In this document: positions 10,601 to 23,354 of the stretch, piece by piece
How positions within the stretch are numbered: position 1 is the first letter of the stretch
How the letters are laid out: the number at the start of each line of letters is the position of its first letter
Assembly (NCBI GenBank): GCA_030077755.1
Contig: JAQJZZ010000010.1
Location: 3,782,001 to 3,846,000, forward strand
DNA length: 64,000 nt
Origin: Filosporella fistucella
Lineage: Eukaryota; Ascomycota; Leotiomycetes; Helotiales
Reading direction: 5' to 3'
The notes under the pieces: model-generated
The model's input: only the letters and a program-made list of their open reading frames with translations
The model's database searches: none
What the model was told of the DNA's origin: nothing
Made by a program: the position numbers and the translations under genes

Positions 10601-12694
10601 CTGTCGGTGCGAGCGTGTTGAGGAGTAGCGGATTTAGGAGGAGGTGTAGGGGTGGAAGCGATAACGGGTGGGGTTCTTGCTCTGGTACTTGGGGCTGGAG
10701 AAGCAGGAGCTTTGAAACTCTCTACATCTATTGCTCCACCGTCAGGTCTCTTGATCACAATAGCAGCACTCTTTCGGCTTGGTCTCTCAAAAGCCTTGGA
10801 GGGAGTTTGTGGTTTCGGTTGCGGAGTATGGGAGTGCGCTGGAGGCATAGAAGGAGTCTGGGGTTGACCCATGCTGGAAGCTGGTCGTTGTTCAGACATT
10901 TGAGAAGAGTTTCGTGACATAGGTTGGCCATATTGACCCGGAGTATAAGAGGTGGTTTGTTGGTACGCCATTTGAGGGGATTGTGGAGTACCCATGTATG
11001 CTTGCATGTGTTGGACCTGTGGATACATGTAAGGAGTGTTTCCCATTGGGATGTTGCCTCCGCGAGGATCGTAATTGTGTTGATACGGGTATCCCTGTTG
11101 CTTCTCGATTAGAAATTTTTCAAAGTTGCCACTTTCTGGTGAGATATCTTTGGGGACCTCTACTTCTTGAGAACTCTCATGAGGCCCTCGCGGTGACAGA
11201 ATGGGAGGAGGGGGGAGATGGGGGAACTCAAAGGGAAGAAGAGTGTTTGGGGGAGGGGGAAAGGGGGAAGCAGTTGCAACCAAGGGACGTTGTTTAGAAC
11301 GAGAGGACTCTGCTGGTATAGCTGGTAGCCGGCCATGCATGAACTGATGATGCATAGCATGAGGATTTAACTGATGCTCCATCATTGGTTGGTCTCTCAT
11401 ATTTCGGTGAACATAGTTTCCACGCTCTGATACCATTTGGCTACGGTCACGCCAGTTGATATCGTGAGCGAAGACTTCCCTTGAAGTCTCTCTTGGTTCA
11501 TTTCGAATCTTTGAGTACTGCTCATTGTTTCTTTGGTTTTGATACTTCTTCTTTCCTTTATTGGGATGTCTTGCGTAATCAGAATCTTGCGAAGAAGAGG
11601 GGTTATTTACTTGAGGGGATTGCATATACTGCGATTGGTATGGGTTGTATTGTGGAGTCTGCATCGGCATTGCTTGGTTCATGTTTGGTGTAGACGGTGC
11701 CAAAGCTGGGCTTCGTGCAGCTTGGTGTGGCGAACCTTGGAATGGAGGACGAGCTTGGCTTTGGAAAGGAGGTGGCATACCACCGCGACCTTGGCCTTGT
11801 GAGTTCCGGAAAGGAGTGTTGGAAGGGGGATATGCCATTTGGGTAGGAGGGAAACCAGACGTGAAGTTTCCTCGTCCGCCACGTCCAGCTTGTGTAGGGT
11901 ATCCACCTCTGCCTTGGTTGGCACCATTTTGATTGCTCATGTCGCTTTGTGTCGATTGTGAAGACTCTCGACGAAGGTGTCCAGCTTGCTGGTTTCCAGG
12001 TGCAAGATTTGCTTGTGTGCCAGATGCCTGTCTCATGTGACGCTGGAAAACAAAAGTGGTTAGTTAAAATTCTGCGCAAAAGAAAAAAAAGTGCCAAACT
12101 TACATCGCCATCGCCGCCGAAACTACCGAATGCCACACCGTTACCTTGACCAAGGCCAGAAGGAGGTCGACCGCCACTTGCAGATGGTTGTGGGATCGGA
12201 GTAGGTGAGTGAGAAGGATCTTTCACCCTTGGGTTTGGGATCGAGATTGGTGCTGAAGAAGCATTTTGAGCGACTTCTGGATTGCTGTGAGAAACTTTTG
12301 GAGAATCGAGCAATGATCCGAATTGGATGCCCTTGGATCCGCCAACGGGTCCACCGTTCATTCCGTTTGCGCTGATGGTGACTGAGCTCTTACGGCTGTG
12401 TTCGCCATTGATTGCAGAACTGCTATGTGCGATAGCAGGTGCATTAACTACCGGTACAGCTGGAGAGACTGAAGGCTTGCCGTTCACCGGCGAGACAGAC
12501 GAGGTCTTTCCATGTTGCTGCACCGGCGCAGAGCCTCCAACAGCCACGGCGGGTGATGTAGAAGAGCTCGTCGCGATGGGTGGCGACGAGACTGCCTTCT
12601 TTGCGGTCGAAGCGTACGACGGAGTCGATTGCGACGCGCTGGTAGTATTGGAGGCCTGGTTAGGAATTGGTGCTTGCTGAGAGACAGAAGTCAT
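7671..12694 (-). CDS. Eukaryotic translation initiation factor 4G (eIF4G)
   Basis: Scaffold of the cap-binding complex, joining eIF4E, eIF4A and the 43S complex in the cytoplasm. Four exons: 12104-12694, 8296-12042, 7854-8245 and 7671-7809, with introns of 61, 50 and 44 nt; the joined frame gives 1622 residues. The N-terminal ~650 residues are low complexity (Ser/Pro/Gln/Gly with RGG-like patches). Residues ~680-850 are an extreme Ala/Glu/Lys/Arg block. The eIF4E-binding motif YDKEFLL lies near residue 960. The MIF4G HEAT domain starts near 1180 (VQRKVKAALNKMTPEKFDKI) and ends near 1450 at the DLRKKRW segment. The C-terminus is Arg/Gly/Ser-rich. No MA3 or W2 domains follow, as in other fungal eIF4G proteins. 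The start MTSVSQQAPI is the first ATG of the frame. Confidence 0.93.
9985..10600 (-). other. Ala/Glu/Lys/Arg-rich charged helix segment inside eIF4G
   Basis: About 170 residues of nearly uninterrupted A/E/K/R/D/Q sequence (units such as EEAKAKEEARAAEEAKA) without Pro or Gly. The alternation of acidic and basic residues at i/i+4 is what is expected of a single alpha helix or long coiled coil. At the DNA level it is an imperfect low-complexity tract, which also generates long spurious frames on the plus strand. Confidence 0.6.
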
Positions 12695-15600
12695 AGGAAC
12701 CGTTTTCGAAGATGACCTCGTGTTTTTGTGGGAGAAGGAGATTTGTATGACGTATCGCGATGGGACGTGACGATGCGGATTTCCTTCGCAGAAGGTCGAT
12801 CTGATGTCAAATCGGATCTGGAGTATTAAGAGGAAGCAAGAATGCGCGTGGATGAGCGGAGAGTATGAGAGTAATCGAAGTTAATCGCTTCCTCGAGAGT
12901 GTGGTGGTGTCGAGGTGCTGTTCTGGCAGACGACTTTTTTTTTCGGGGGATCGATTTGAATGAAGGAGTGTGTCGCGCAGGCAAACGTTCGAGACGAAGC
13001 GTGCGGATGATTATTAACTCGAATTCGAGGGTCGAAAAAGGACTTTTCGAAGGGACTATTCCAGTCGCGAGCAGTCTTCTACAGAATAGAAGAGGTCGCC
13101 GGATAGTATTTGGGGTGGGAATTTGGGTGGATTGATTCTGATGTACAGAAGGGGTTGAGGTGCAGAAGTCAGAATTTGAGATTTCTGGGCTGGGGGAAAT
13201 AGATTCGGCTCGCTTAGCTTTGGGTCCTGCTCTTGGTCGGCCCCAGTCTAAAAATTCGACCAGCAACCAAGAATCGTCCGGGTACCACGCAACGCACTCA
13301 CGAATTCTGCACTACCGCACGACCGCACGCCCTCTCCCTCACCCTCAATCCTCCCGGACAATGGAGATGGATTGATAATATGTTTCTTAGGTAACTAGAT
13401 TCATCGGTTTTAAATTTATTTTGCCTCGATACCTGACAATTACGGTTCGTAGCGACAATTGCAAGATGAACATCTCTACATCCACATCCAATTTACAACA
13501 CACTTCCAGCTCGACATGCTGCACAACACCAGTTTGAAATACTAGGTACGGATGAGAACAGGCTCACCTCAGTCTCGGGTTACAGCGCAGTGCCAATCTT
13601 CGACTTTGAGCGTCCTTCAGCGCAGCGGCGACGGGTGCGGAAGACGGCTGAGGCCAGAGACACGAGGAGTCTCCTTGCAAAAAGCCCCGATCAGAATGAA
13701 ATCCGACCACTCACAATGGCTATTACGGCTGTTCTGGTGCTTGTCTAGGACTTGGTCTTGCTATCCTGGTCTCAAGAGCCAGAACGAGGGCAGGTAAAAA
13801 CGGGCTATTTTGAATAAGACGGAGCACCGTTCCATTATTCCCCTTTTATATTTGGCTGAACGGCACTCGGGGTCCAACGTTACTCTCCACATATCAACAT
13901 CGAAGTCTTATTCACGATTATTTTGTTCATTATTCTCAGCTAACCCCTTCTCTTTAACAGCTCTTGATATCGAAATCTAATAAGCATCGTTCGTGCCATC
14001 AAATCATCCAAACATGTTATGATTCATAACGCTTGGAAACTTGGATGGCCAAGTTAATCCAACTTTAAATCTGACCTAAAGTCTTCTGGAACTGTTGTTG
14101 TGTTCCATTGAAATGCCCTAAGCGTTGTGGTATGAGGTTACATAAGATTAGATCATTTCTGGAGAAATGCAAAGTGATCTAAATTACCCTAAAGGCTTTC
14201 ATGTCTTCTGAGCAACAACAAAAAAGTGCATTGCATGACCTTTCAAACAATGGTCACTGTGATGTTGAAGAGGTCTAGAATTATATCCTCGTCAAAGTGG
14301 GATGATTTTCACAACCCCTCATACGCATCCAGTCACCTTCTAGACTTTTATATCGACCTGCATGCATGGTTACCATCGGGGTCTTGAGATCTGTACTTGT
14401 CACAAGCAAAAAAGGAAGCCCAAAATCAGTTCATATTTTCCTTCCACTGAAGGCATCCAAACACACCTTGCCCTAATACTCCGACCGGTAAATACCACTC
14501 CCTCTCTTGCGGTACATACCTTTATCGCAAACTGGCCTTTAATGCCACTATTCAAAAGTTTTCCTTCAGCCAGAAAAAAAGTCAGAAAAAGGAAATTCGG
14601 TACCCACGTCCCAAGACGATCAGATTCACGGTGCTTACCCTGCCGTGCCCTGCTGGGAACGAACTCCTTCAAACGCGCTAGGACTGGGATTGACCCCTTG
14701 TTGTTTCTTGGGCGTCGAACAAAATTTATTTCCATCTTCATCCGACTCCAATTGTACTGTATGTAGTCTGTAGAACCCAGTCCAATTTGTCCAGCCCTTC
14801 CCGGACAGGACAGCCCAGTGCATCTCAAAAGATCATTGCTACAGAAACAACTTTTTTTCTTGTGAGCGAGAAGCAAACAAAACCCCACTCTCAAGGTGCC
14901 TGTAGAGGTCTCAACAAAGGGGGCTTTGGCCGAATACTGCTCAGCACTTTCTCGTCTGTTCATGAGGAAAAGGATTTCTTCGTTGCTATGCCACGACTAC
15001 TCTTACTCTTCGTTGCTGCGCCCTCCCTTCTAGGGTGAGTCAAGCTGATACTGTGAATCAGACTCTGGCAGCTTTGATGATCCAGCTTAGACTTTTCACG
15101 TCTGTGGCACAATCTGCACTCTCGATACACAAGCAGCAGCCTGACTCCCTGGAAGGCTAAGAGCCTCGGAAAGTTCAATGAAGCTGCCGCAGCCCATCCA
15201 GTCGCCCGACTGCTATCAGGTATCAGGATCTAAAGCGCTATCGAAAGACATGCAATGCCCGACTGGTGAACAAAACACCGAATCAGCATGCACAGGCAAC
15301 TCAGTCAACCGCAGTATCAGATGATATTGGACCATGGCATTCGAGGATTCAGTCGCAAGGCCAAACGGAAAGTACCAGGTCCAGCCACTATCAGCCGTTG
15401 CACTACAAAATATTTAGGCAACCCCTTAGACAACTCAGCAGCTGTGTTCCCTTTGCCGCTACAGGTGAGGCGATATCAAAGGTATCCAATACTTTCTTCT
15501 ATCCCTTGATCCAAGCCGCAAAGAGCCACTCAAGATACGAGGCACATCGCATTCCATTCCAGAGACCTCTCGAATCCTAAAGCAGCCAAACGATCTTATG

Positions 15601-17417
15601 TACATCCATCTACACCTTCTGAGTCATTCTGACTTATCACTGCATCTGCAGCATCTCCAAACAGAAACGATGCGTAAGAATAGTCATCATGCGGCGCTAT
15701 GCTTTGCCATGCCCATGCCCTGCGCACCGAACCCAAAATCCCCAATGCATGGAAACCTGCACTGTGACGACAACATCTCATCTGCAACTTTAGGACTTTG
15801 AAGGACTTGCTCCGTAAACGCCTTTCTTCTCCGATAGAGAGTATTTCTTGCCTCATTCCATCAGCTCCCTTAACTCCAACCCCCTCACTGCATCATCCCG
15901 CCACATCTAAACACCACTTTCCTCCCAATCCACTCATCCCTTTCTCAATCCCCTTCCTCAAGTAAACCCTCTATCAATCCTCCACCTACCGCCAGATAGA
16001 CTCCCATCATATAATCTACCCAAATATACCCTCTCCCAACCTCCCTACCCTCCTATATTAATCTCCCTACCCTACAGTCCCACCAACAACGAAATTATCC
16101 CCCCCTTCTTTCCGCCTTCTAGAAGGGGAGGAGCTAATTTAATCTGCGTGCATACAGAAGTGTCTCGCATGTGATCGGCATACCTGCATTTCTGAGCCGC
16201 AGGAATGATTTCCTTTGCATTTAATATGTACTTATTTCCTGCTCCCGGATCCTACCTATTCTTGATGTTTATTTCTATGACCTGAGTTACCTTCTACACC
16301 CTTTCCACTGAAGAACGCAGACTCGATCTTGTTGTCTTAAAAGTGGCGTTTTATTTGTGCCACTCACTCGCTCAACTTGGAATCTTACCCCTTTCTTGAG
16401 CCCCCCGTTTCTGCAAGAACCCCTATTTTCAGAACGAGCGTGGTTTTCCTCGAGGGAGAGGGAGCGGAGCTTGATGTGGGGGCAGTTTAGATTTATTTTC
16501 AGATATCTGTGATATTCCTCTCGTCTATCGTCTGGCTTCGAAGCAGACACGGCTCGGTTTATTGCACCGAGAATCTGATGTTCTTTCCGGGCCGTGTGTG
16601 TACATGTACTTGATGTCCGCTTTTGTCCCGGAATCGGCTGAGGTTTCACGGAACCTTCATATTTGTTCGTATACTATCTGAGAGGTTTTATAACTGGAAA
16701 TACGGATCCTTACTCCAGGAACATGATACAACTTCCGAGCCGTGATTTCCATATCGGCATTCCACCTTATATATTGTACTGTACTTGTATATTTTACCTT
16801 TCATCCTTCATTCTATTAGGCGGTTTCTCTCCACCTTAAGTGAGTATCGAGGATCATGATTCCGAGTCTAGACCAGGATGCCTGAACAAGAATGTATGCT
16901 ATACTTACAATACTATAGGGTTCCAATTGAAACTTGCTTCGCTCGAGGCATATTGAGATGTTTCGCATTCATAATGACTGTGTGAAGCCAAAGCAATGCG
17001 TGTGAAGTTTTGTTTATTACCTACTAGGCTATCTAAAACTAGACGACGATGAATAAATGTCGTCCCTCGAATCAAGACGCATATTTTTCCTCCACTGAAT
17101 ATTTCCCAGACCAACCTCCGTAAACTATCTGAGCTATCTCGACTAAAGGGATAAACCACAATGGTCTTCTCTCAAAGCAGAAAGCCCATTCTTCCTGCCA
17201 AACTGAATCACTTTGCAGAGAAATCCTCCAACTTTGAATAGCTACCCCACTGTGACGCGCGATCTCCTCTCTAACCTTGCTGAATGTATGAGAGCTTCTG
17301 CACAAATTCACCAACCTCTGCTTCAAGATTCTCGAAGTTCGTCTGGAGGCTTTGGTATTTTGGAGAATTCAATTCCATACCAGGCGTGCCAGTCCGCCAG
17401 TAAATAACAGCCCTTGA
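12695..17417. other. 4.7-kb gene-poor interval upstream of eIF4G
   Basis: This interval contains the eIF4G promoter and presumably a leader, but no frame I can support as a gene. The frames at 13552-13797, 14362-14766 and 14400-14963 have no family features, and two of them overlap on opposite strands. From about 15860 to 16110 the plus strand is almost pure pyrimidine (C/T-rich with C runs), followed by the short palindrome CCTTCTAGAAGG at about 16118-16129. The rest is unremarkable. Confidence 0.4.
15860..16110. repeat. Pyrimidine-rich, strand-asymmetric low-complexity tract
   Basis: About 250 bases in which the plus strand is strongly C/T-rich (runs such as CTCCCTACCCTCC and ATCCCCCCCTTC), with few G residues. 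In filamentous fungi such CT tracts often sit at transcription starts of strongly expressed genes, but no downstream coding start is recognisable here on the plus strand. Confidence 0.4.
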
Positions 17418-18291
17418 CTACAAGGTCAGAGTTTCCAAATCCTTCAAACCCTTCCAAGCATCCTTGGTTAGGATATTGGCAATCGTCCGATCCAGATTTT
17501 TACAACTCAGAGTACCAGAGGGTCCTATGTTGCAACGAAAGTGCAAGACGACAGTAACTTCCTTCAAGCCTTTCATTTCCCAGAGCAATTTGAGTGCACG
17601 GGGAGGAACCTTGCAGTTGCGTCGGTGTCGATCTCAAGTTTGAGGCTGCGGATTGTGTTGGCGTGGAAGGGGTTGATACGCAGGACGTATTTGTACGTTG
17701 AATCTGGCAATTTGAACATGAACTCGGCTGTACGATACAAGAGGCCGCTGCCAACAACATCGACGTAGAATTGACGGCATACAAGTGACAGATTTGAGTA
17801 GAGTACAAATGCCCGACGGTCGTGGAAGCTGGTGAATCTTCGGTCGAGCTGAATTGGTTCGAGGCACGTTTGCCTATCATCCTCGAGAAGAAGACTCAAT
17901 CCGTTCATCTTCTCACGTAATTCCGGAGGCAATTGGAAAAGGAGGGAATCTTGAGCCTTGACATTTTTTGCCCAAGCTTCGGACTATTACGCATCAGAAC
18001 TTGTACTCACGGCAGAGTGTTGCTTACATGAATACCAGTAACAGGAGATACGATCTTTTTGACGACGTATGTAAGTCCACCTCTCGCCATAATTTTTATC
18101 TCCTCTACCTGTGCTTTCATTAGCTAAGGTATACACGTTACCTGCCCAGCCTTGGCAATTATTCTTACCTCAAAACCTGTGAAGGCTTTTGGGACCCATC
18201 GGATGCTTGCTGGGAAAGAATCTACACGACTTCCTTGGAGAATGAATGTTCCGGCATCTTTGCTTGAAGATGATGGAAGGTTGGAAGACAT
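17418..18291 (-). pseudogene. Decayed F-box/2EXR-like protein gene, copy 2
   Basis: Related to the sequence at 5.3-6.4 kb. An exon ending VVKKIVSPVTGIH (to 18028) is followed by a 44-nt intron (17984-18027) and an exon starting SEAWAKNVKAQDSLLFQLPPELREKM, then YSNLSLVCRQFYVDVVGSGLLYR, the same motif as copy 1. The frame breaks near 17607 in a run of four C: one frame continues to a premature stop at 17573, while the frame offset by one base carries on with family-like sequence (ALKLLWEMKGLKEVTVVL...) to a TAG at 17418-17420. This is most simply a one-base deletion. The 5' end is uncertain: an ATG at 18291 opens MSSNLPSSSSKDAG..., but joining it needs an implausibly short 33-nt intron (18109-18141). 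I read it as a pseudogene or sequence-error-affected gene. Confidence 0.5.
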
Positions 18292-21200
18292 GTTTGGTGC
18301 GTTCTGGTCGGCAAGAAGGAAGATGACTTCGATGCTTGACCGCGGTATGATTGTGGCTGTAAGCTGTGCTGTTTGGTCGGTTCTTGATATCAAGAGCCTC
18401 TTTCACAATAGTTGCAGAAAAGAAGACGGTTGGACGCGACAGGTGGTGTAAATAAGGCAAGGAATTGCCTCCAAGGGAAGTAAATTCGAAGATTTAACGT
18501 AAATATTAGCGTATTTGGAGGTCGAAGTGGGCGGTGAACGCCTAATGGAGGATATACACAACGAAATAATCGTGCAACTGCACTTTATTGCAGAATTCGA
18601 GAAGCTTTGAAATTCGCTCAAGCAAAGCGAACTTTGATCAGGTGTCTTGAAAACTTCTTCCGTGATTCCACAATCTGGAAGAATAAGATCAGAAGTGGAA
18701 TGACCTCTTCAATTATTTTGGAACTGAAGAAATATTTGACAATGAACTGGTTTGGTAACGTTAACACGAAATATCAATGCGCTGACATTTTGTGCATTTG
18801 CCTCTCCAGAACAATGAACAGCATTCAAATACTGCAGAGACACAAGAGAATTGAGGAGTTTAGTCCAGACTACAAGGCCCTTATTCTGTCTATGGTAGGT
18901 GCGATGCCATGCTATTAATTGAGGCTGGTGTTCTCAGCAAGAACTACCTAGGGCAGAAAGACTGTCAAAATGTTAGTGCAATCTCGTAACTAGGTAATAT
19001 ACTTATAAAATTTGTCGATACCAACATATCAAGCAGTTGACGGGAACAATCCTCCTTTCGCTTAATTTTCTGTCAAGCTCGTCTTTGAGCTCTACCATTT
19101 AGTTCGTTCCTCCCCCCTATTACCTCGCTTCACATCTACTCATACTTCTACCTAGCCTTTCATCTTCTCGAAACCGCTGGTCTCCAGGCTCGTTACCAAA
19201 ATCTCAACACAAATGCCGAATCCAGACCACCAGTGACACAAACTTACTTTGAGTGAGCCGTACCTAGACTTAGCCACATAAATTCAATCGTCGATCTGAT
19301 AATTTAAGTATGTGGGAGCTAGGAGACGGAAGGAGGTATCTCCGCGAAGGTTGTGAGTGAACGATGAGTGGATACGGAGTCGGGCAGTGTCCGATGATGT
19401 TACTGGCTGTTGTATATAGTGCCCACTTGGTACCAACATTTGATGCCTACGTACATCATATTGAGAACGAGTACCTGACTTTGAATAGATAAGGCAATGA
19501 GGGATTTACTAAGTAACTCCATATATAAGTATTTGCAGATCTGCACACAAGCACTGTGCCTGCGTAGACAGTCGTTTATAGGGCTGATCTTCAGAACGAG
19601 GAAATAGGTTTAGAGAGCTTACCCGACACTCGAGGAAAGGTCGGACTGATGTCCTGACACATGATATCAGCTGATATGGGTTTTGCTGATCTAGAAAATA
19701 CAAAGTGTAGAGCTCACGGGGCATCATAGATCTCGGGGTTAAGCCAGCCAGGCAAGATATCAGGTAAATGGATGATACATCAGACAATAGATTTTGAACA
19801 AATCACTTGATTATCTTGACTTATCTGAGTCCTTGATTACTTGGCTGCGCTGAACCTGCTCCAATTGAAGTTCTCAGAATCAAGGCTCTCCTCCATACCT
19901 ATCACCTGCAGCTCTTCTGAATTCATAGCTCGGAGACAATGCAATGGACAATTCCCGCCGGCTATTGCAGCCCGGCATTTCGGCTGAACCGTGTTTAGAC
20001 TTTCAATGAAATTCATGAAAAAAGATCTTGTGCCAACCCTGACTCGGAATACAACCAGCACAATGTCTTCAATGGTTGGAAATATCATCCTGACGCGCAT
20101 GTCCGGTTCAATTGTGTGGCGAGTGAGAGTCAATGACGGCTCCATATATTAGCGAGTGCGAAATATACGAAAGATGTGTGAGAGAAAACGGCATGGTGCA
20201 TAATGGAGAGTGCTTTGGGATTTTGTCCCGTGGAGAAGGGAAGTGTGCGAGCTGAGGATAATAGACATATTTACTTGAAAAATCTCTGAAACCTGACCAA
20301 GCATCGTAAAGACAAAGGGAATTTACAAGAGAGCGGGACTTTTGCTACCTGGGCGAGGTTCTAAAGATTTAGAAACCGCCTTCAGAATTAGGACCAGACT
20401 ACGGATCAGCCGCAATTGCTTGCCATTTCTGGCAAGAATACAAGTAGTTGAAAGGCTAGAAGCATGCAATAAAAACCGGCTGAAAATATTCGATAACTAG
20501 GTAATTTTGATGTACCCAAATTGGCAAAGCTTCGATCATCAAGCCATAGTGATGTAGTTGAGGATCGTGATATGAGCCAATCATCGGTCAAATCGCCAAC
20601 GTCGAACGTATTCAAGCGAATCAGACAAGAACATTAGAGACAGTGGGATGAACGATGAACAGAGGATTGATTATCAAATCGAGCAAAGAGGGGACTTTGA
20701 AGGAACACCGAGAGGCCGAAGATGTTGTGCTGCGAGACAATCTGGAACCCTGGGATGTCAAACAGGGTACATGCCGTACTGTTCTCTTGACTATACACGG
20801 TTTACCTCCGTTACCTTATGCAAGAAGGAAACGGGTATGTGGTGAACGGGGTCTGGAAAGTGGTAGGAAACCAGCTCGAGGTGGGTAAGGGATTAGGAAC
20901 CCAGAAGAGTTGAGATTCCATACAATGAGGCTATTGTCTCAAGATTTAAAGAAGAGCCATTTACTAATTCAGTTACTTGTCTGTTAGCATTAGTACATTT
21001 TACCTGCCTACTAGCTGTTCTACATATTCTACCTATTTTGCTTCATATCTCCAGCCCAAAAAGCAGACCTCGTCGGCCTCCGGTCTCCTTCACTCCTCTG
21101 ATATTTTCTGCACAAAAAGACCCTAGATTACCTAATCCAGACTTGTGCCTTGCAACAGGGTTCTTGACCCCACCCCTGTCATATTGTGGCTTTCGAGACA

Positions 21201-21474
21201 TCATCCATCTCAGTGGTGGCCACTCCTTGGATGCACTAGACAGAGAGATCATGAGTTGCGACGCTTGAACTTTTGATTCTGCTTATATTGTCCTTCGAGT
21301 TTGCATTGCATATTTTATCTTTGCTGTTTTTCTGTTTCTTTGCATATACGAAGTACGAATTATCATATTATAAGGCGACTCCGTCATATCGACGATAACG
21401 TCGTACACATTTACGATACGAGGAGCGCAAACCAAGGAATACATACATGAGGCGGGGCAAGGAGAGTAGGGAAC
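18292..21474. other. Gene-poor interval upstream of RING/LON gene
   Basis: About 3.2 kb with no supported gene. An ATG-started minus-strand frame at 19837-20145 (102 codons) and a plus-strand frame at 18607-18918 that lacks an ATG start were considered and not accepted. The last few hundred bases must contain the promoter and leader of the RING/LON gene. Confidence 0.35.
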
Positions 21475-23354
21475 ATGGCTTTTTTTGAGGATCAGTCGCG
21501 ATCTGCGACGAATCTGAATCTTCATTCAGATGATCCGCAAGGGGACGATGAAATGGACGAGGCATCACCGTGGGAAGAGACTCCAATACCTCCAATATCC
21601 ATCTCCTTCAACAATATGTCATCCCCGAGTCGCTCACCCACCTCGAAACCTTCAAAACCGGAAGCGCACCTATTTTCCTTCGACGCAGGTCCGTTGACGG
21701 CGTCTGCAGATGCTCGACGGATTGTCCGATTGATTCAATGTCCGGTGTGCTCATATCCAATTCAAGAACCGGTTGCATTACCGTGTGGGAACTCCTTGTG
21801 CAAGAAATGTGTGCCGGAACTACACATTCGGCAGAACATATCATATCCTGCGGAACCAGGCAGACGGAATGGATTCACATGCCCCTTTTCGAATTGCAGG
21901 ACGGATCACTCAGTTGGGGATTGCAGCCTGGATGTGGTGTTCAAAAAAATCTTGAACGTCATCAAGAAGGATATGGAAGCCAGGAATCGCAGTGATTCGT
22001 CGACTGTGATGTTGCAGGTAGAGGAAAAGGACGGTTGGGTTGTTGCTGGAGTACCTTCTCTGAGGAAAAAGCCATCCCAATTGTTCTTGCCCGGAGGACG
22101 GCTTGTTGCAACCTATACAATGGCGGCGAAGGGATTACTCCCATATGATTCCGAGGTTTCATATTCCCCTATGTCTCCTACCGGCGCATCGATTGGCGCT
22201 TTGGATGAGAGTGTCCTAGCCCATTTGAAAGAGCTTGCGAGGTCAGAAATGGACTGTCAAGTATGCTATGGCTTATTCCTTGACCCATTCACTACCACTT
22301 GCGGACATACGTTTTGCAGAAATTGCTTGCACAGAGTACTGGATCATTCAAGATTGTGCCCTGTCTGCCGACGACATCAGACTCTCTCTTCAGGGACGAT
22401 ACATGCCAGAAAACCACCAGTAAATCAATCTTTGGCCCGGTTACTTGGTAGTCTTTGCTCAGAGGCACTTGCGAAACGGAAAGCAATAGCTGAAGAGGAG
22501 GAGAAACCAGGGACTCCAGAATGCGACATGCCACTCTTTGTCTGTGCCCTCTCGTTCCCAAAAGTACCAACCTTCCTACACGTTTTCGAGCCAAGATATC
22601 GGCTTATGATACGACGAGCGATGGAGAGTGGGGATAGGAAATTCGGCATGGTTCTATTCAACAAGCATAAAATCCCACAAGGCGATTTGGGGCCGGTACA
22701 TTTCTTTGAATATGGGACGATATTACACATCGTCAATATACAAGTCATGGTCGATGGAAGAAGCATTATGGAAACACGAGGAGGCTCAAGGTTTAGGGTG
22801 ATGAAGCATGGTACAAAAGATGGATATACCATGGGCGCTATCGAGCTTATCGATGATATTCCCATCGCGGACGAAGAAGCGTATGAAGCTGCCGAAACCT
22901 CTTCTCGTTTCTCCTCTCCTGGTCTCCCGACTCCAGCTCAGACACCTGAACCAGATGATTTGAGCAGTATTCCTACTCAAGATCTCTACGATATCTGTAT
23001 CAAGTTTATGCGTCGGATGCGTGATCGCTCGGAACCATGGTTACATGCTCAAGTATTCAGGGCATTTGGAGACATCCCCGAAGATCCGGCTGTATTGCCC
23101 TGGTGGCTTGGAAGTGTGCTGCCCTTGACAGAAACGGAGAAATATAAGCTGTTGCCTACCGAAAGTGTGAGGCAAAGATTGAAGATTTGCGTGGGCTGGA
23201 TTAGAGGAATAGAAAGGGACATCGAGACTAGGAATCGGTAAGTACTTCTCCTGCTTTGTAGACAAGATCTACAGGTAAAGCTCAACCGCCAAAATACACG
23301 GGAATTTCGCTGATACAAAACAGGAGCGAATCAAATTCCTGCTCGATCCTGTGA
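21475..23354 (+). CDS. Double RING-finger / LON-domain E3 ubiquitin ligase (LONRF/CrgA-like)
   Basis: Predicted ubiquitin ligase. The main exon 21475-23237 is followed by an intron 23238-23323 (donor GTAAGT, acceptor AACAG) and a 31-base exon; the protein is 597 residues. The first RING starts near residue 88 (CPVCSYPIQEPVALPCGNSLC), the second near 260 (CQVCYGLFLDPFTTTCGHTFC...CPVC), and a LON substrate-binding domain runs from ~351 to ~585. Without splicing the frame stops at the TAA inside the donor. Splicing instead adds SESNSCSIL, ending in C-S-I-L, which fits a CaaX prenylation signal. Fungal CrgA (the Mucor carotenogenesis repressor) is reported to have RING domains and an isoprenylation motif, which supports the spliced form. 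Expected at membranes if prenylated. The last exon is an inference from splice signals. Confidence 0.85.

Noticed and set aside
14400..14963. 187-codon minus-strand frame
   Set aside because: Overlaps another frame on the opposite strand, has atypical composition and no domain-like sequence; probably chance.
18607..18918. 103-codon plus-strand frame
   Set aside because: It has no ATG at its 5' end (begins TTG), and the first internal Met removes a third of it; no family features.
19837..20145. 102-codon minus-strand frame
   Set aside because: The sequence looks moderately protein-like and has an ATG, but nothing else supports it; worth only a transcript check.
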